From contig CM060912.1 of the NCBI GenBank assembly GCA_030737875.1, positions 126,986,493-127,050,492 on the forward strand: a DNA stretch of 64,000 bases. The letters are read 5' to 3'. The DNA is from Allium sativum. Its lineage: Eukaryota; Streptophyta; Magnoliopsida; Asparagales; Amaryllidaceae. A program made the position numbers and the translations under genes. The notes under the pieces are model-generated. The model was not told the DNA's origin and searched no databases. It saw only the letters and a list, made by a program, of their open reading frames with translations. Of this stretch, positions 43,699-56,956 are shown piece by piece. Position 1 is the first letter of the stretch; every line of letters begins with the position of its first letter.

Positions 43699-45300
43699 TC
43701 GATGGGGTTTTTGGGAATCTCGGTTGTGAGAATGGAGATAGCAGGCGCGAGTGTTGGTATAGGAATGGAGGAATCAAAGTTTTGATCTGAGGTTTGGGAG
43801 TTCGTCACTGCATTGGGGGATTGACCGGTGCGGAATCAGGTTGGAGGCACCGGGGTTCGGCAAGGTTCTGGAGTGATGCGGATGCCAACAAGGGTCGGTG
43901 GCGTTGGCAAAGGAGAGCTCAAGCGGAGTGTATTCGAACAGTGATGCTGGCGAGTTGGAGACTGACCGGGGTCTGCACTGCTGTGTGGACGGAGTTTGGA
44001 AGGGGGTACTTTCAGACTGAATTTAGTGGTGAAGCTGGAGGCGAGAAACCGGGAAAAAAGGATGAAGAAGCTTGCGTTGTAAACGGGATGGAGGAGGACA
44101 CTTCAGGTGGGTGTGTTTGTGGTATGGGCTGTTTAAAATCTATGCAAAGCCCAGAAGAAAAAGAATTGTAGGAAAGAAACAGTTGTGTAGGAGATAAGGA
44201 CCTGCTTGTTTGTTTCACTGGAGACGCAAGGAAGTGTGAAGAGGGTAATGGTTTTGTGAAGAGGGGCACTCCTGTGTTTCCTGTTTTGGAAATGATGAAG
44301 CAGTACGAGGGTATTGTTTTCTTGAAAGCTGGCAACAGCATGGGAGAATGACTGTTCATTCCAGTCGAATATGGTATGGGCCGTTAAATAATGTCTGAGT
44401 CCTTTTTAAAAATAAAACAAAATGGGAAAAAAGGGCCTACAAAAGGGAAAACGTAAATTTTCAGATAAGGCAGGATTCAAGGGGAAGGGCCAATAGTTTT
44501 AAATGGGCCGATAGAGGAGAATTTGGACAAAAACTGAATCCGCTTGGAATCATATGAATGCGGGAAACGCGGTGAAACTTGTTTGGAGCTATCTGGAGCT
44601 CATCTAGAATTTATTGCAAAATAAATTGTGCGTCTGATCAGAATTGACAAACTGTAAATCGTTGGTTTACGATTACGGACAATGTGAGTAAAACTCACTA
44701 ACTCTCCTCAATTTATATTTTTATATAAATTGTACTTTATTTATTGACTGCTGTATATTGATTGTTAAACTGGACTGTTAAATAGATTTGATTGAAAACG
44801 TAGTTATAGTTAAACTACGTACTGTTAATCAAATATGGTTCTGTATAACAGGATATTTCATTTTAAAATGAAATATGATATATATTATACTGTGTAACAT
44901 CTGTGGATGCAGGGAGACAGGTTGGAGGAATCCGATTGGGTTCCTCAACAATTATTTTACTGTTTTCATATATTGTGATATATGTTGTGATTTATAATCT
45001 GTTATTGATTATGGATGTTAGAACGATATTGATCATCGTTGTTTGATATTTTAAATATCATAAGAAACCCTGGGATGTAAATAGGAATATTTCAATATAT
45101 ATTGAAATAAAGGAATTTTATAAAATCACAGGATTTTATTAAAAAGGGAAATTATTTATAAAACGAACACGGTTTTATAAAAGGAAGTATTTATAAAACA
45201 AATAGAGTTTATAAAAGGGGTATTTATTTAGAAAATAAATAGAATTGAAAAGGAGAATATTTATTTAGAAAATAAATAGGAATAAGGAATATTTATTTAG

Positions 45301-45480
45301 ACGGTAAATAGAAGTTGTAAATAGGAAATATTTGTAACGGTAAATAGAAGTTGTAAATAGGAAATATTTGTAACGGTAAATAGAAGTTGTAAATAGGAAA
45401 TATTTGTAACGATAAATAGAAGTTGTAAATAGGGAATATTTGTAACGGTAAGTAAACGTTGTAAAAGGGAAATAGTTGTA
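45301..45480. repeat. 36-bp minisatellite, element B 5' LTR (about 5 copies)
   Basis: ACGGTAAATAGAAGTTGTAA followed by ATAGGAAATATTTGTA, starting at 45301, 45337, 45373, 45409 and 45445 (the last diverged). The 3' LTR has one copy fewer (from 51530). Confidence 0.85.
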
Positions 45481-45487
45481 ACGGAAA

Positions 45488-45600
45488 ACGTAGTTTATCA
45501 AAAGGAGTTAATCAAACGTAGTTTATCAAAAGGAGTTAATCAAACGTAGTTTATCAAAAGGAGTTAGTCAAACGTAATTTATCAAAAGGGGTTAATCGAA
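45488..45600. repeat. 28-bp minisatellite, element B 5' LTR (4 copies)
   Basis: ACGTAGTTTATCAAAAGGAG then TTAATCAA, at 45488, 45516, 45544 and 45572. The 3' LTR has five copies (about 51680-51820). Confidence 0.85.
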
Positions 45601-47325
45601 TATAGAAATTAAGAAGTGAAGTTAAACAAAAATTAGAAACTGACTAGAGATTAGTAAGTTGAATAGTTTTCTAAGTATCGATCTGATGTTGGTTTCGGCC
45701 TTCGGGGTTTATACTTAGAGAATTGTTCTCTTACTAGTTTACAGTTAGGGACTAATAGTTGTGGAATGATAGTGATGCGTAAATGAGGATTGGAAATGTT
45801 TTCCAATGTTGAAAATGTACATTTTCTAGTTTTAGAAAATAAGGAAATATGAATATATATATATATATATGATTGATGATTGGATCGATAATTCCATTTG
45901 GAATTAAGATCGTTGTTTGTACACCGACATGTTTTCATTTGATAGTTAAATCACAGACTATCGAAGTTTTGACCATTTTACGTTGTAAATATGGAGAGAC
46001 CGGTTGGATTATTATCCGAAGAACCACTCCGTATCGACATAAGCGTTGTGATCAAATACGATGAAGATAATTGAAGACGGAGTAAAGTGCAAGGGCTGTC
46101 CTGTTTACAGAATAGTGCCTTCGGTTTCGTTTAGCCCCAGAACGAACGTATATGGACGAATGTCTGACAGAATAGTTCCAATGATCGAAAGAGTTGGACT
46201 GTACAAATATATATGGTGGCCAACGGATTTATTCCCTTCGCATAATATCCAGAATCTATTTGTGCTGATTCAACTAATGATTAACGGATCTGATAATGTG
46301 GCATTCAAAGTGATCGTGTTATCAATGAATGGAAAGTAAGCGTAGCTTCTAGCCTCACATCTGGTAAATGACAAAAATCGGGCAGGCAGCATGGCTAAGT
46401 CGGTCGCACCGAAGTAGGGTGTATAATCACCTATCTAGAGAATATTCATTTGCTTCTTAAATCTATAAATGCTGTCCCATATATATATACGGGAACGGTT
46501 GCTGATCCCAACCGTTGGTGATGTACATTCGATACACTCAAGCGAAATGAGTGGTCGGTCATATGTGGCTGAGTTGCAAGATGTTCTTGTTGAACTCCAG
46601 TGTATCGTTCCTAGAGTACACTGATCGGAAGGTGGTTCCATACCTTGTCATAGTTGGAAATCCATTATCCAATACGTGCTTGCGATTTTGATTGTATACT
46701 ATATATGTAGAACGTGAGATGAAAGCGTTTCTGCTAGTTGATATCTATTTGTATATAGACATTATTATAATATCAAAAGGTTTTTGATATAAAGATATTT
46801 TGGATTCTCATAAGGGAAAAACCCGTTCCGTTCTGCGGCGTGGTCTTATGAGATATCGTTTACTTGTTCATATACCTGTTTAAACTGTTTTACTCATACC
46901 GGTCCCATGACTGACCCGGAGTTTACTTTGTTGTTTTCCCTAAACTCTTGGGTGCCTAAATTTGTACGGGCTGTCAAGTAGTCGGGATTTGCAGATACAT
47001 TGAAGAGCTGGAGCAGGAGGCTTCAGGATTCTATAGCTATTATTATTTCCGCTGTTGTTGTAAGTGTTGTACTCTGATAAGTGCTATTTTATATATAACT
47101 GTTTGTATTTCAAAAGTTATGTTATATTTTATTCGTTCCGCTGTGAGATTCGTGTTTACTCTGATGATGATGTTCTTCTTCTTCTTCTATTCTACTAGTT
47201 CTATCTTATCTATCCTCGCCCTCTATCTTCTTTCTATTAGTTTCTTGAATTTCAAGTGCAATTTGGGGTTGGACTTGTGTTATTTAGTCAGCTCAAATTG
47301 GACCGGATTTTCGGGTTACTACAGT

Positions 47326-47337
47326 TGGTATCAGAGC
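47326..47337 (+). promoter_or_regulatory. Primer binding site of element B (initiator tRNA-Met)
   Basis: TGGTATCAGAGC, 2 nt after the 5' LTR end. It is identical to D's primer site, as is the following CTTAAG. Confidence 0.95.
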
Positions 47338-48649
47338 TTAAGTTTAGTATTACCTAGGCTCTGTGGCGTAACTCAGTAGAGATAGGATTAGTAATATCCT
47401 AGATTGAGTTGAGTGTATATATACGAGTGAACGTATTTGTTATCCAATATAAAACTGTTTTATATTGTGGAGTTTTATTGGTTGAGTTGTTTATGAATTC
47501 TGGTCGATCAGTTTGATCCACTGTATCGATAGGGGTTACTAAACACTTGAATACGATGAACTGACATGGTATGTTTTGAAATTAATATAGTATATTAGTT
47601 GTGTTGGTTGATATTATAATCAAATGAAAACATGAAAAGATGAGATAGTTATAAATAACTAATCAGAATTCATATAAGTAAAGTATATGAAGTAAATCTG
47701 AAGTTAAATCAGAATTTGGAATTAAAATAAGGAAATTTTAAGTTCCAGGGAGATTTTGAAAATGTTTTTCAAACTGAAAGTGATATAGTATTGAACTCAC
47801 CTGGATCGCTGGAAAATAGATTCCGTTGATGGATCGATACATCATCGGTGTTCATTTTCGAGTTCTAAGTGATGGATTGCTACCAAAGGATTTTGTTTTT
47901 GAATTGTTTGAGAAAACAAGTTGTTAGAAATTCAAAGATTTTGAATTGGTGTTATGATTTCAAATTGATTTGAAATGAACCCAGGAATTTAAGTTCTGAA
48001 ATTAAAATTTAACTAATGAAGTTAAATAGATAAAGATGGTAAAAGTGAATGAATAAATGAAAATTTAACTTAGGACTGAGTTAAATAAAATTTGAATTGT
48101 ATTAGAGAATAATCTAGAAATGGAATTGTGTTGATGAGTTAAGTATTTAGAATCTGAAATTGGAGTTTGAATGGAATTCGACTTAAGTATAAGTGAATGA
48201 TTTGGTTGAGAACAAACTGACAGGAGGTTGATTCGATTAATATTTATATATGTTGAGTTGATAACAGATGGGAGGGATATAGTGATATGCCCGACAAAAA
48301 GGTACAAGTTTATATTTCATATGAGTTTGGGATTTATGAGCCGAATTGGCAAGCCGCTTGGCTGTTTGATTTTCTTTTGGATTGGAGAGGCCTATGTGTC
48401 AGTTTGGGGATTTTCCCGATGCTCCCGATACAAAGGAGGTTATGGAGAAATTTTCAGGAAATTTAAGGCGTTAGAAAATTTTCATAATTTTTGGAAATTT
48501 TAGTTAGTCGGAAAGAATTAATAATTTAATTGAAATTAAATGGTTCAGTTGAAATTAAAGTTGAGAAGTAAACCAGAAGATATTTGAATCAAGTTAGTAG
48601 AGTTAGTAACATTTTCCTAGCTTAGCAATTTCGAGGACGAAATTATTAT
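47338..48649 (+). other. Element B interior (1.3 kb), non-coding
   Basis: This AT-rich sequence has no conserved frame. Near its end ACAAAGGAGGTTATGG and TTAAGGCGTTAG match 15490-15530 in element F, and TTTCGAGGACGAAATTATTA precedes the purine tract. Confidence 0.7.
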
Positions 48650-48662
48650 AAGGGGGGAAGAA
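48650..48662 (+). promoter_or_regulatory. Polypurine tract of element B
   Basis: AAGGGGGGAAGAA directly before the 3' LTR start TGTAGTGACC. Confidence 0.9.
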
Positions 48663-51600
48663 TGTAGTGACCCGTATTTTGAACGGTCAAATAATGAAGT
48701 TATTAAATTACTTAAATAATGAATATATTTAAATATACGATAGTTGAACGTATAAATTTTAATAATAATTATAATCGAGCTCGAAATGGCGCTGCAGTTC
48801 GCTATTTGGCGATTTGAACTTCAACTGAATATACAGAATCCGTTATAAGTCGGATTTCTGTGAAACAAGAAACGTTGGAATCTGTTAAGCTATATTTTTC
48901 TAGTGGAAGAGAAAAATCGAGATTTCGACGTGTAGATTTTGAGTTATGTCCAAATTAAATATTCAGAAAAACAGCGGTATATTCGTTCGTGGCCATAACG
49001 GTTATGTAAAAATATTTGAATATCGGGTTTGAATTTAGACAAGGTTCTTTTGGGACATAAGGATAATTTAATTTTTAGAATTTTACTGAAATTTTTAATT
49101 AATTAAATAAGAAACATTTTTATTTGGAGTATTTGGCACCCTGTATCGACATTTCGGGGTTTCACAGTATGAGTCCATCTACCGGTATTATTACATTTTT
49201 GGGACCAGAGCACGTCACTCATTTCAATGGTGTTTTTGTTTCTGTCCATAACAGTCCCTACATGAACAGAATATTTCATAGTACGGTACACTATGTTTTT
49301 ATCTTAAAACAAACTAAACTAAATGGTTAACTGGTCAAACGAACTCGAAATTCAACGAAACAAGTTTCATACGAAACCTTAGGAAGAGGTCTAGTGAAAC
49401 GTCAAGGCCTTATATTTTTAGGATTTTTTCTGGAATTGTTAGGAATTATTGCTCGGTGTTTTTCATCGATATTTTTCTTAAGGATTTTCGCAAACAGTGT
49501 CGGAATTCGACGAAAACCTGTCTCATTGGATCCAGAATGATTTGTTATGCTAAGATTGACTTAGTTTGTCAAAAATAGATATGGTATGAGAGTGTTTTTA
49601 CACGAGACTTCACAGCGAAGTTTCGGGTTAATATAATAATATAAAAAACTTAGCCTATATAATAACTTTTTCCCATCTAAACCTAAATCGCTCAGTCATT
49701 TGTATCCGCCGCTTACATTCTTCATCTCTGGGAAAAGCGATATTCCGCCTCTTCAAAAATAAAATAAAAATAGAAATCAATCCTTATAAATCCAAGTATA
49801 CACATATTGGTAATCACAGTGAGCTCCTCTACAATTTCATATGTCGTTTGTTTTGTTCGATCAACTAATTCGTACACTGGTTTCAAAGCAGCGAGCTAGG
49901 GTTCGAGTTCCTTGATTTGTGGGATGGTCGATGGGGTTTTTGGGCATCTCGGTTGTGAGAATGGAGATAGCAGGCGCGAGTGTTGGTATAGGAATGGAGG
50001 AATCAGAGTTTTGATCTGAGGTTTGGGAGTTCGTCACTGCATTGGGGGATTGACCGGTGCGGAATCAGGTTGGAGGCACCGGGGTTCGGCAAGGTTCTGG
50101 AGTGATGCGGTTGCCAACAAGGGTCGGTGGCGTTGGCAAAGGAGAGCTCAAGCGGAGTGTATTCGAACAGTGATGCTGGCGAGTTGGAGACTGACCGGGG
50201 TCTGCACTGCTGTGTGGACGGAGTTTGGAAGGGGGTACTTTCAGACTGAATTTAGTGGTGAAGCTGGAGGCGAGAAACCGGGAAAAAAGGATGAAGAAGC
50301 TTGCGTTGTAAACGGGATGGAGGAGGACACTTCAGGTGGGTGTGTTTGTGGTATGGGCTGTTTAAAATCTATGCAAAGCCCAGAAGAAAAAGAATTGTAG
50401 GAAAGAAACAGTTGTGTAGGAGATAAGGACCTGCTTATTTGTTTCACTGGAGACGCAAGGAAGTGTGAAGAGGGTAATGGTTGTGTGAAGAGGGGCACTC
50501 CTGTGTTTCCTGTTTTGGAAATGATGAAGCAGTACGAGGGTATTGTTTTCTTGAAAGCTGGCAACAGCATGGGAGAATGACCGTTCATTCCAGTCGAATA
50601 TGGTATGGGCCGTTAAATAATGTCTGAGGCCTTTTTAAAAATAAAACAAAATGGGAAAAAAGGGCCTACAAAAGGGAAAACGTAAATTTGCAGATAAGGC
50701 AGGATTCAAGGGGAAGGGCCAATAGTTTTAAATGGGCCGATAGAGGAGAATTTGGACAAAAACTGAATCCGCTTGGAATCATATGAATGCGGGAAACGCG
50801 GTGAAACTTGTTTGGAGCTATCTGGAGCTCATCTAGAATTTATTGCAAAATAAATTGTGCGTCTGATCAGAAATGACAAACTGTAAATCGTTGGTTTACG
50901 ATTACGGACAATGTGAGTAAAACTCACTAACTCTCCTCAATTTATATTTTTATATAAATTGTACTTTATTTATTGACTGCTGTATATTGATTGTTAAACT
51001 GGACTGTTAAATAGATTTGATTGAAAACGTAGTTATAGTTAATCTATGTACTGTTAATCAAATATGGTTCTGTATAACAAGATATTTCATTTTAAAATGA
51101 AATATGATATATATTATACTGTGTAACATCTGTGGATGCAGGGAGACAGGTTGGAGGAATCCGATTGGGTTCCTCAACAATTATTTTACTGTTTTCATAT
51201 ATTGTGATATATGTTGTGATTTATAATCTGTTATTGATTATGGATGTTAGAACGATATTGATCATCGTTGTTTGATATTTTAAATATCATAAGAAACCCT
51301 GGGATGTAAATAGGAATATTTCAATGTATATTGAAATAAAGGAATTTTATAAAATCACAGGATTTTATAAAAAGGGAAATTATTTATAAAACGAACACGG
51401 TTTTATAAAAGGAAGTATTTATAAAACAAATAGAGTTTTGTAAAAGGGGTATTTATTTATAAAATAAATAGAATTGAAAAGGAGAATATTTATTTAGAAA
51501 ATAAATAGGAATAAGGAATATTTATTTAGACGGTAAATAGAAGTTGTAAATAGGAAATATTTGTAACGGTAAATAGAAGTTGTAAATAGGAAATATTTGT

Positions 51601-52070
51601 AACGGTAAATAGAAGTTGTAAATAGGGAATATTTGTAACGGTAAGTAAACGTTGTAAAAGGGAAATAGTTGTAACGGAAAACGTAGTTTATCAAAAGGAG
51701 TTAATCAAACGTAGTTTATCAAAAGGAGTTAATCAAACGTAGTTTATCAAAAGGAGTTAATCAAACGTAGTTTATCAAAAGGAGTTAATCAAACGTAGTT
51801 TATCAAAAGGGGTTAATCGAATATAGAAATTAAGAAGTGAAGTTAAACAAAAATTAGAAACTGACTAGAGATTAGTAAGTTGAATAGTTTTCTGAGTATC
51901 GATCTGATGTTGGTTTCGGCCTTCGGGGTTTATACTTAGAGAATTGTTCTCTTACTAGTTTACAGTTAGGGACTAATAGTTGTGGAATGATAGTGATGCG
52001 TAAATGAGGATTGGAAATGTTTTCCAATGTTGAAAATGTATATTTTCTAGTTTTAGAAAATAAGGAAATA

Positions 52071-52106
<36 letters not shown>

Positions 52107-53555
52107 TGATGATTGGATCGATAATTCCATTTGGAATTAAGATCGTTGTTTGTACACCGACATGTTTTCATTTGATAGTTAAATCACAGACTATCGAAGT
52201 TTTGACCATTTTACGTTGTAAATATGGAGAGACCGGTTGGATTATTATCCGAAGAACCACTCCGTATCGACATAAGCGTTGTGATCAAATACGATGAAGA
52301 TAATTGAAGACGGAGTAAAGTGCAAGGGCTTTCCTGTTTACAGAATAGTGCCTTCGGTTTCGTTCAGCCCAGAACGAACGTATATGGACGAATGTCTGAA
52401 AGAATAGTTCCAATGATCGAAAGAGTTGGACTGTACAAATATATATGGTGGCCAACGGATTTATTCCCTTCGCATAATATCCAGAATCTATTTGTGCAGA
52501 TTCAACTAATGATTAACGGATCTGATGATGTGGCATTCAAAGTGATCGTGTTATCAATGAATGGAAAGTAAGCGTAGCTTCTAGCCTCACATCTGGTAAA
52601 TGACAAAAATCGGGCAGGCCGCATGGCTAAGTTGGTCGCACCGAAGTAGGGTGTATAATCACCTATCTAGAGAATATTCATTTGCTTCTTAAATCTATCA
52701 ATGCTGTCCCATATATATATACGGGAACGGTTGCTGATCCCAACCGTTGGTGATGTACATTCGATACACTCAAGCGAAATGAGTGGTCGGTCATGTGTGG
52801 CTGAGTTGCAAGATGTTCTTGTTGAACTCCAGTGTATCGTTCCTAGAGTACACTGATCGGAAGGTGGTTCCATACCTTGTCATAGTTGGAAATCCATTAT
52901 CCAATACGTGCTTGCGATTTTGATTGTATACTATATATGTAGAACGTGAGATGAAAGCGTTTCTGCTAGTTGATATCTATTTGTATATAGACATTATTAT
53001 AATATCAAAAGGTTTTTGATATAAAGATATTTTGGATTCTCATAAGGGAAAAACCCGTTCCGTTCTGCGGCGTGGTGTTATGAGATATCGTTTACTTGTT
53101 CATATACATGTTTAAACTGTTTTACTCATACCAGTCCCATGACTGACCCGGAGTTTACTTTGTTGTTTTCCCTAAACTCTTGGGTGCCTAAATTTGTACG
53201 GGCAGTCAAGTAGTCGGGATTTGCAGATACATTGAAGAGCTGGAGCAGGAGGCTTCAGGATTCTATAGCTATTATTATTTCCGCTGTTGTTGTAAGTGTT
53301 GTACTCTGATAAGTGCTATTTTATATATAACTGTTTGTATTTCAAAAGTTATGTTATATTTTATTCGTTCCGCTGTGAGATTCGTGTTTACTCTGATGAT
53401 GATGTTCTTCTTCTTCTTCTATTCTACTAGTTCTATCTTATCTATCCTCGCCCTCTATCTTCTTTCTATTAGTTTCTTGAATTTCAAGTGCAATTTGGGG
53501 TTGGACTTGTGTTATTTAGTCAGCTCAAATTGGACCGGATTTTCGGGTTACTACA
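48663..53555 (+). repeat. Element B 3' LTR
   Basis: 4893 bp, TGTAGTGACCCG to GGGTTACTACA, followed by TSD ACAAC. TATA candidate 49656-49662. Minisatellites are at 51530-51675 (36-bp) and about 51680-51820 (28-bp), and a TA run at 52075-52103 is longer than in the 5' LTR (45853-45871). Confidence 0.95.
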
Positions 53556-53560
53556 ACAAC

Positions 53561-53841
53561 TTTGGACTTCGAAAATAATACATGCATTGAAGTTGTTGAT
53601 AATTCAAAGGAAGACGAATTTGATAAACTAAATTTTTTTTGGTCTTTTCGATGATAAGTTGAAATGTGAAAGGTTAGAATTGAATTACCATTTGGATTTT
53701 GAAATCATTATTTTTGAGCAAATTTTTACTGATAAATTTGAAATTGAAATTGGTGAAATAAAACATGAATTTCAATCATTTATTCAATCTACCGTGAAAA
53801 CCATCGAAAATAAACCAACCATTCGATATTTAATCAAATGA
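53561..53841 (+). pseudogene. Element A Asn/acidic-rich frame, 3' part
   Basis: After B's TSD the acidic, Asn-rich coding character of 23488-24027 continues (for example DFENNTC, then KCERLELNYHLDFEI). It is spread over three frames with stops, including a shift at the T run 53632-53640. No domain is recognised. Confidence 0.45.
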
Positions 53842-55428
53842 CATTCGTTTTTCCAAAAAAATGTTTAACATCGAAATTTTTTACAATTTGGTTTTTCAAG
53901 CTTAAACTGTGTCTTTCATACTTCAAGAAACAAATGAATCGGTCTTTAGAAGACCATTTCATTTATTGTCACTATATTTTCTGATATAATATAAATATTT
54001 TTTATTTTCTCTTGTAAATATAGGGCATATATTCAAAATTTTCTTTTCTCCTTGCCACTTGGGTTGACTGTGGGGACACATTCAAAATCAAGTGTGGGGG
54101 GAGTTTCATATTTATTTAGGTTTTTCTTAGATTTCACTTTTCTTTTCTTTTTTCATCCTAAAAAAAATTCAAAAAAATGCATTTTAATTTACTTTTAAGT
54201 GGGCACAATGAAGTAAACATATAATTTTGGTCGTACGGTTAAAATGCTTGGAATTTTACTTCTCTTAAATGATAACGAAAGAAAAGTTTGGATTATGAGC
54301 AAATTTAATGTAACTAGTATATAGGGAGATTTGTAGGTGATGAGTATGAAATGTTTCCAAATTGTAATGTGATTAAATGAATGGTTGATTTAGACGACTT
54401 GCGATAACATTTTAGATCGTTTAAGTGAAGTTGTGCTACGATATTGTTGCTTAACTCTCTCTCTCTCTCTCTTATGTAAAAAAAGAAAAAGAAAAAAAAG
54501 AATATATAATAATCCATGGATATCCGACATTGCTAGTACATCTAGCGTTGGTGTGCAAACCCGCCAAGCTCTGTCCCAACACCCACGTAAGTCGTAATGC
54601 AGAGCATTGGTTATACCTTGGTCTCATTTCATGAGTTGGACACAATGAAAAAAAAAGTGCATATATATAATAATAATCCAAGGGTATCCAACATCGATAG
54701 TACATCTAGCATTGGTGTGCAAACTCGCCAAGCTTTGTTCCAACTTCCACATAAGCCGTAATGATGTGCGTTGGTTATATCTTGGTCTCATTTCATGAGT
54801 TGGACACCTAAGGATTACCGACCCTCACGTAAGTCGTAATGTAGTGTAGGGGTGGACCTGGTATACCTAGGTGTTTGTAAATAATAATAATGTAAATATT
54901 TTTCATAGTAAAGAGAGAGAGAGTAAACACTTGAAATACAAGCACTTTCTTCACTTATTTGACCTAATGTGTTAACCAAAAGGAAATTGAGATGTCATTT
55001 TACGATTCTTGATATCGATTATATAATTCATTTCATATTTGCATTATGTTTTCAAATGGCTAAGCTGGAGGAGTTTGTAACGATAACTGGACTTTTGTTT
55101 GAAGTTATGATTAGTAACGGACTAAAATTTCATAGTGATGACCCAACTTGTATTAATTTCTTTGTCTTATTTTTAAAAAGTAAATTACCCATCTTGTAAA
55201 TATTTTCGAATCTTACATTTTGTAAATACTTTTTGCACTTAACATTTGAATTTTGTGGGTAGTATCCATTAAAAACACTCACGAGACAACACTTGTCCTA
55301 CCGGGGACACCCAAAGGTTTAACGGCTTGTTGCATATGCTCAATGCAATCGTGCTCCCTACGAAAGTGCCTTTATCTTAGTTTTTTACTTTACTCGAGGA
55401 CGAATGAAAAGATAAGTGTAAGAGCATT
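53842..55428 (+). other. Element A 3' interior
   Basis: Contains a G-rich AAGTGTGGGGGGAG at 54090-54103, of the kind seen in Athila-type 3' regions, a (CT)n run at 54452-54471, a (GA)n run near 54914-54932, a 164-bp duplication and the end motif ACTCGAGGACGAATG. The sequence just before the 3' LTR (AAGTGTAAGAGCATT) is a degraded purine tract. No gene is seen. Confidence 0.5.
54518..54825. repeat. 164-bp imperfect tandem duplication in element A
   Basis: Two copies share TATCC(G/A)ACAT, TAGTACATCTAGC.TTGGTG, CGCCAAGCT, CGTAAT and CTTGGTCTCATTTCATGAG, at 54521 and 54685. A partial third (CACGTAAGTCGTAATG) is near 54827. Confidence 0.7.
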
Positions 55429-56956
55429 TGATGTGCACGTAAAAATGCATATTTATATTCACATATTTATTCTTGTTTAGTTAAACAAATGAACATTTTT
55501 GGGTATTTTATATGATCAAACCATGTTATAAATGTTTTAAAATCATCACTCATTTGGTGGGTTTAAATGGTAAAATGTGTATGATATAGTTTGAGATTGC
55601 ATTTACTTGTTCTTTGTAATTATCTCTTGTAGGAATCTTGGAGCAAAAATGACATATACACATGAAGATATGAAGGAAAGCATGCATATACTCAAGTGGA
55701 AGCAAAGAATTAATTCATTTTATGGATAGTGGAGGCCCCCACCTTTCAACTAGCCCACATGCTCTTAAGCTTCATATTAAAGACTAATTGAATTAGACAA
55801 AAAGCCTCATGCTTCTATATGACTTATAGTGGCTAATGACAATTAGAAACTTCATGAATAGGCATTTTGCGGAATTCCCAAGAAGAGTGATTAAGGTTTT
55901 AGGATTTTAGATATATACCCCTTTGTTTCATGTATTTTGGAGATCCTTTTTAGCATTTTAGTGTAAGTGATCAAATAAATAAAAATGGCTTCCAAGCCTA
56001 TTTCTTTTATGTCTATCTTATGTCTCTTTTAAATTTCTATGCTCTCTACTTTATGTTCAAAGCTTAGATTTATTTACATGCTCTCTACTTTACATAGTTT
56101 AGATTTATTTACATGCACTTATTTTAGTTTTTGTTCTTGTTCTATTTAGACTTTCTTTTATTTTTCTTTCTTTTCCAATGTTGAAATTACATGTGTTAAT
56201 ATGATAAATACAATAGAAGCTAAGCCCCTAAAATTTAGAGGTAATGGAGCTCTCTAATTTTATGTAAGTTCAACATTTGTATGATTTGTGATCTCTCATA
56301 TTTGCGCTTCATGATAGTGGATTTTGATGTAAGGTTATAAACGTGGGTTTGATAGCTTATGTTGCATTTGCAAATAAGCTATTATTATTCAATATAATCA
56401 TGAGTTAAATCAATATCTGCTAAGTGGTTTTCGATTATGAAATATAAGCAAGAACAAAATTTGATGATCTTTGTCAATAATTACAATAGTGAATAGATCA
56501 TACTTAAAAATAGTTTTTGCTTTAGTTTCATTTTCATGAGAACAATACGTGGTTTAATTGTTGTGATATAGTTTGATAGTTTATGTTATGTTAACTAATA
56601 ACATAAATAAACTATGCTTATGATAAATGCAACATTTTTGTCACTTAATATAAAAATGGAGAGCACATATTGTATGTTTGTTAATTTACATAAATATGAG
56701 AGGGGATTTACCTTTAAATTGCTCTCTAATCTCACATTTAGCTCTCAGCTTAGTTTTTAGTTTTAATTAGTTTTTGTTAGTTAAAACAATCCAAAGTGTC
56801 GTTTAATTTGATTGAGTAAGATTAAAGTTATTTCTTTCCCTGCGGATCGACATGTACTCGCCCCCGTACTAACAATTGTACGTCGTGCGCTTGTGGTATT
56901 ATTATAATATTTTGTTGATAGTTTTCAAATTCGATAAAAAATCTATTTTGCGAACG
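55429..56956 (+). repeat. Element A 3' LTR
   Basis: TGATGTGCACG to TTTTGCGAACG, 1528 bp, collinear with 18651-20183 with many substitutions and small gaps. The terminal CA has become CG. It is followed by TSD TCAAA. Confidence 0.85.

Larger units (their letters stand above)
43699..47323 (+). repeat. Element B 5' LTR, part 2
   Basis: This resumes with the TSD TCG and GATGGGGTTTTTGGG, and matches 49931-53555 to the end CGGGTTACTACA. A frame at 43794-44171 (125 aa, MGVRHCIGGLTG start) is kept in the other LTR at 50023-50400 with one visible change. It matches no family and LTR identity alone explains it. Confidence 0.9.
24028..53555 (+). mobile_element. Element B: non-autonomous LTR retrotransposon with 4.9-kb LTRs and 1.3-kb interior
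   Basis: LTRs start TGTAGTGACCCGTATTTTG and end CGGGTTACTACA. The 5' LTR is 24028-25277 plus 43699-47323 (broken by the CACTA element) and the 3' LTR is 48663-53555 (4893 bp). The TSD is ACAAC (24023-24027 and 53556-53560). The interior is only 47324-48662, with a tRNA-iMet primer site and a purine tract but no protein domain. LTR copies differ by scattered substitutions and by minisatellite copy number. Shared primer site and the GAGGACGAAA motif before the purine tract suggest it depends on a D-like Ty3/gypsy partner. Confidence 0.9.
18651..56956 (+). mobile_element. Element A: tRNA-Asp-primed non-autonomous LTR retrotransposon (Athila-like primer site)
   Basis: LTRs lie at 18651-20183 (1533 bp) and 55429-56956 (1528 bp), starting TGATGTGCA and ending TTTTGCGAAC(A/G). 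The TSD is TCAAA (18646-18650 and 56957-56961). The primer site matches the 3' end of tRNA-Asp, as used by Athila-type elements. After removing element B the interior is about 5.7 kb and lacks any recognisable reverse transcriptase, RNase H or integrase, so this is a LARD-like element. LTRs differ at about 9 of the first 90 positions, making A much older than B or D. Confidence 0.8.

Noticed and set aside
43794..44171. 125-aa frame in element B's LTR, also at 50023-50400
   Set aside because: Conservation equals general LTR identity. An overlapping frame on the other strand (44012-44359) is equally preserved, so there is no sign of coding selection.
45265..45501. Tyr/Phe-rich repeat frame on the minus strand of B's LTR (also 51494-51694)
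   Set aside because: It is the translation of the 36-bp minisatellite and changes length with copy number.
54090..54103. G-rich AAGTGTGGGGGGAG as element A's polypurine tract
   Set aside because: It lies about 1.3 kb before the 3' LTR. The tract adjoining the LTR is the degraded sequence at 55415-55428.
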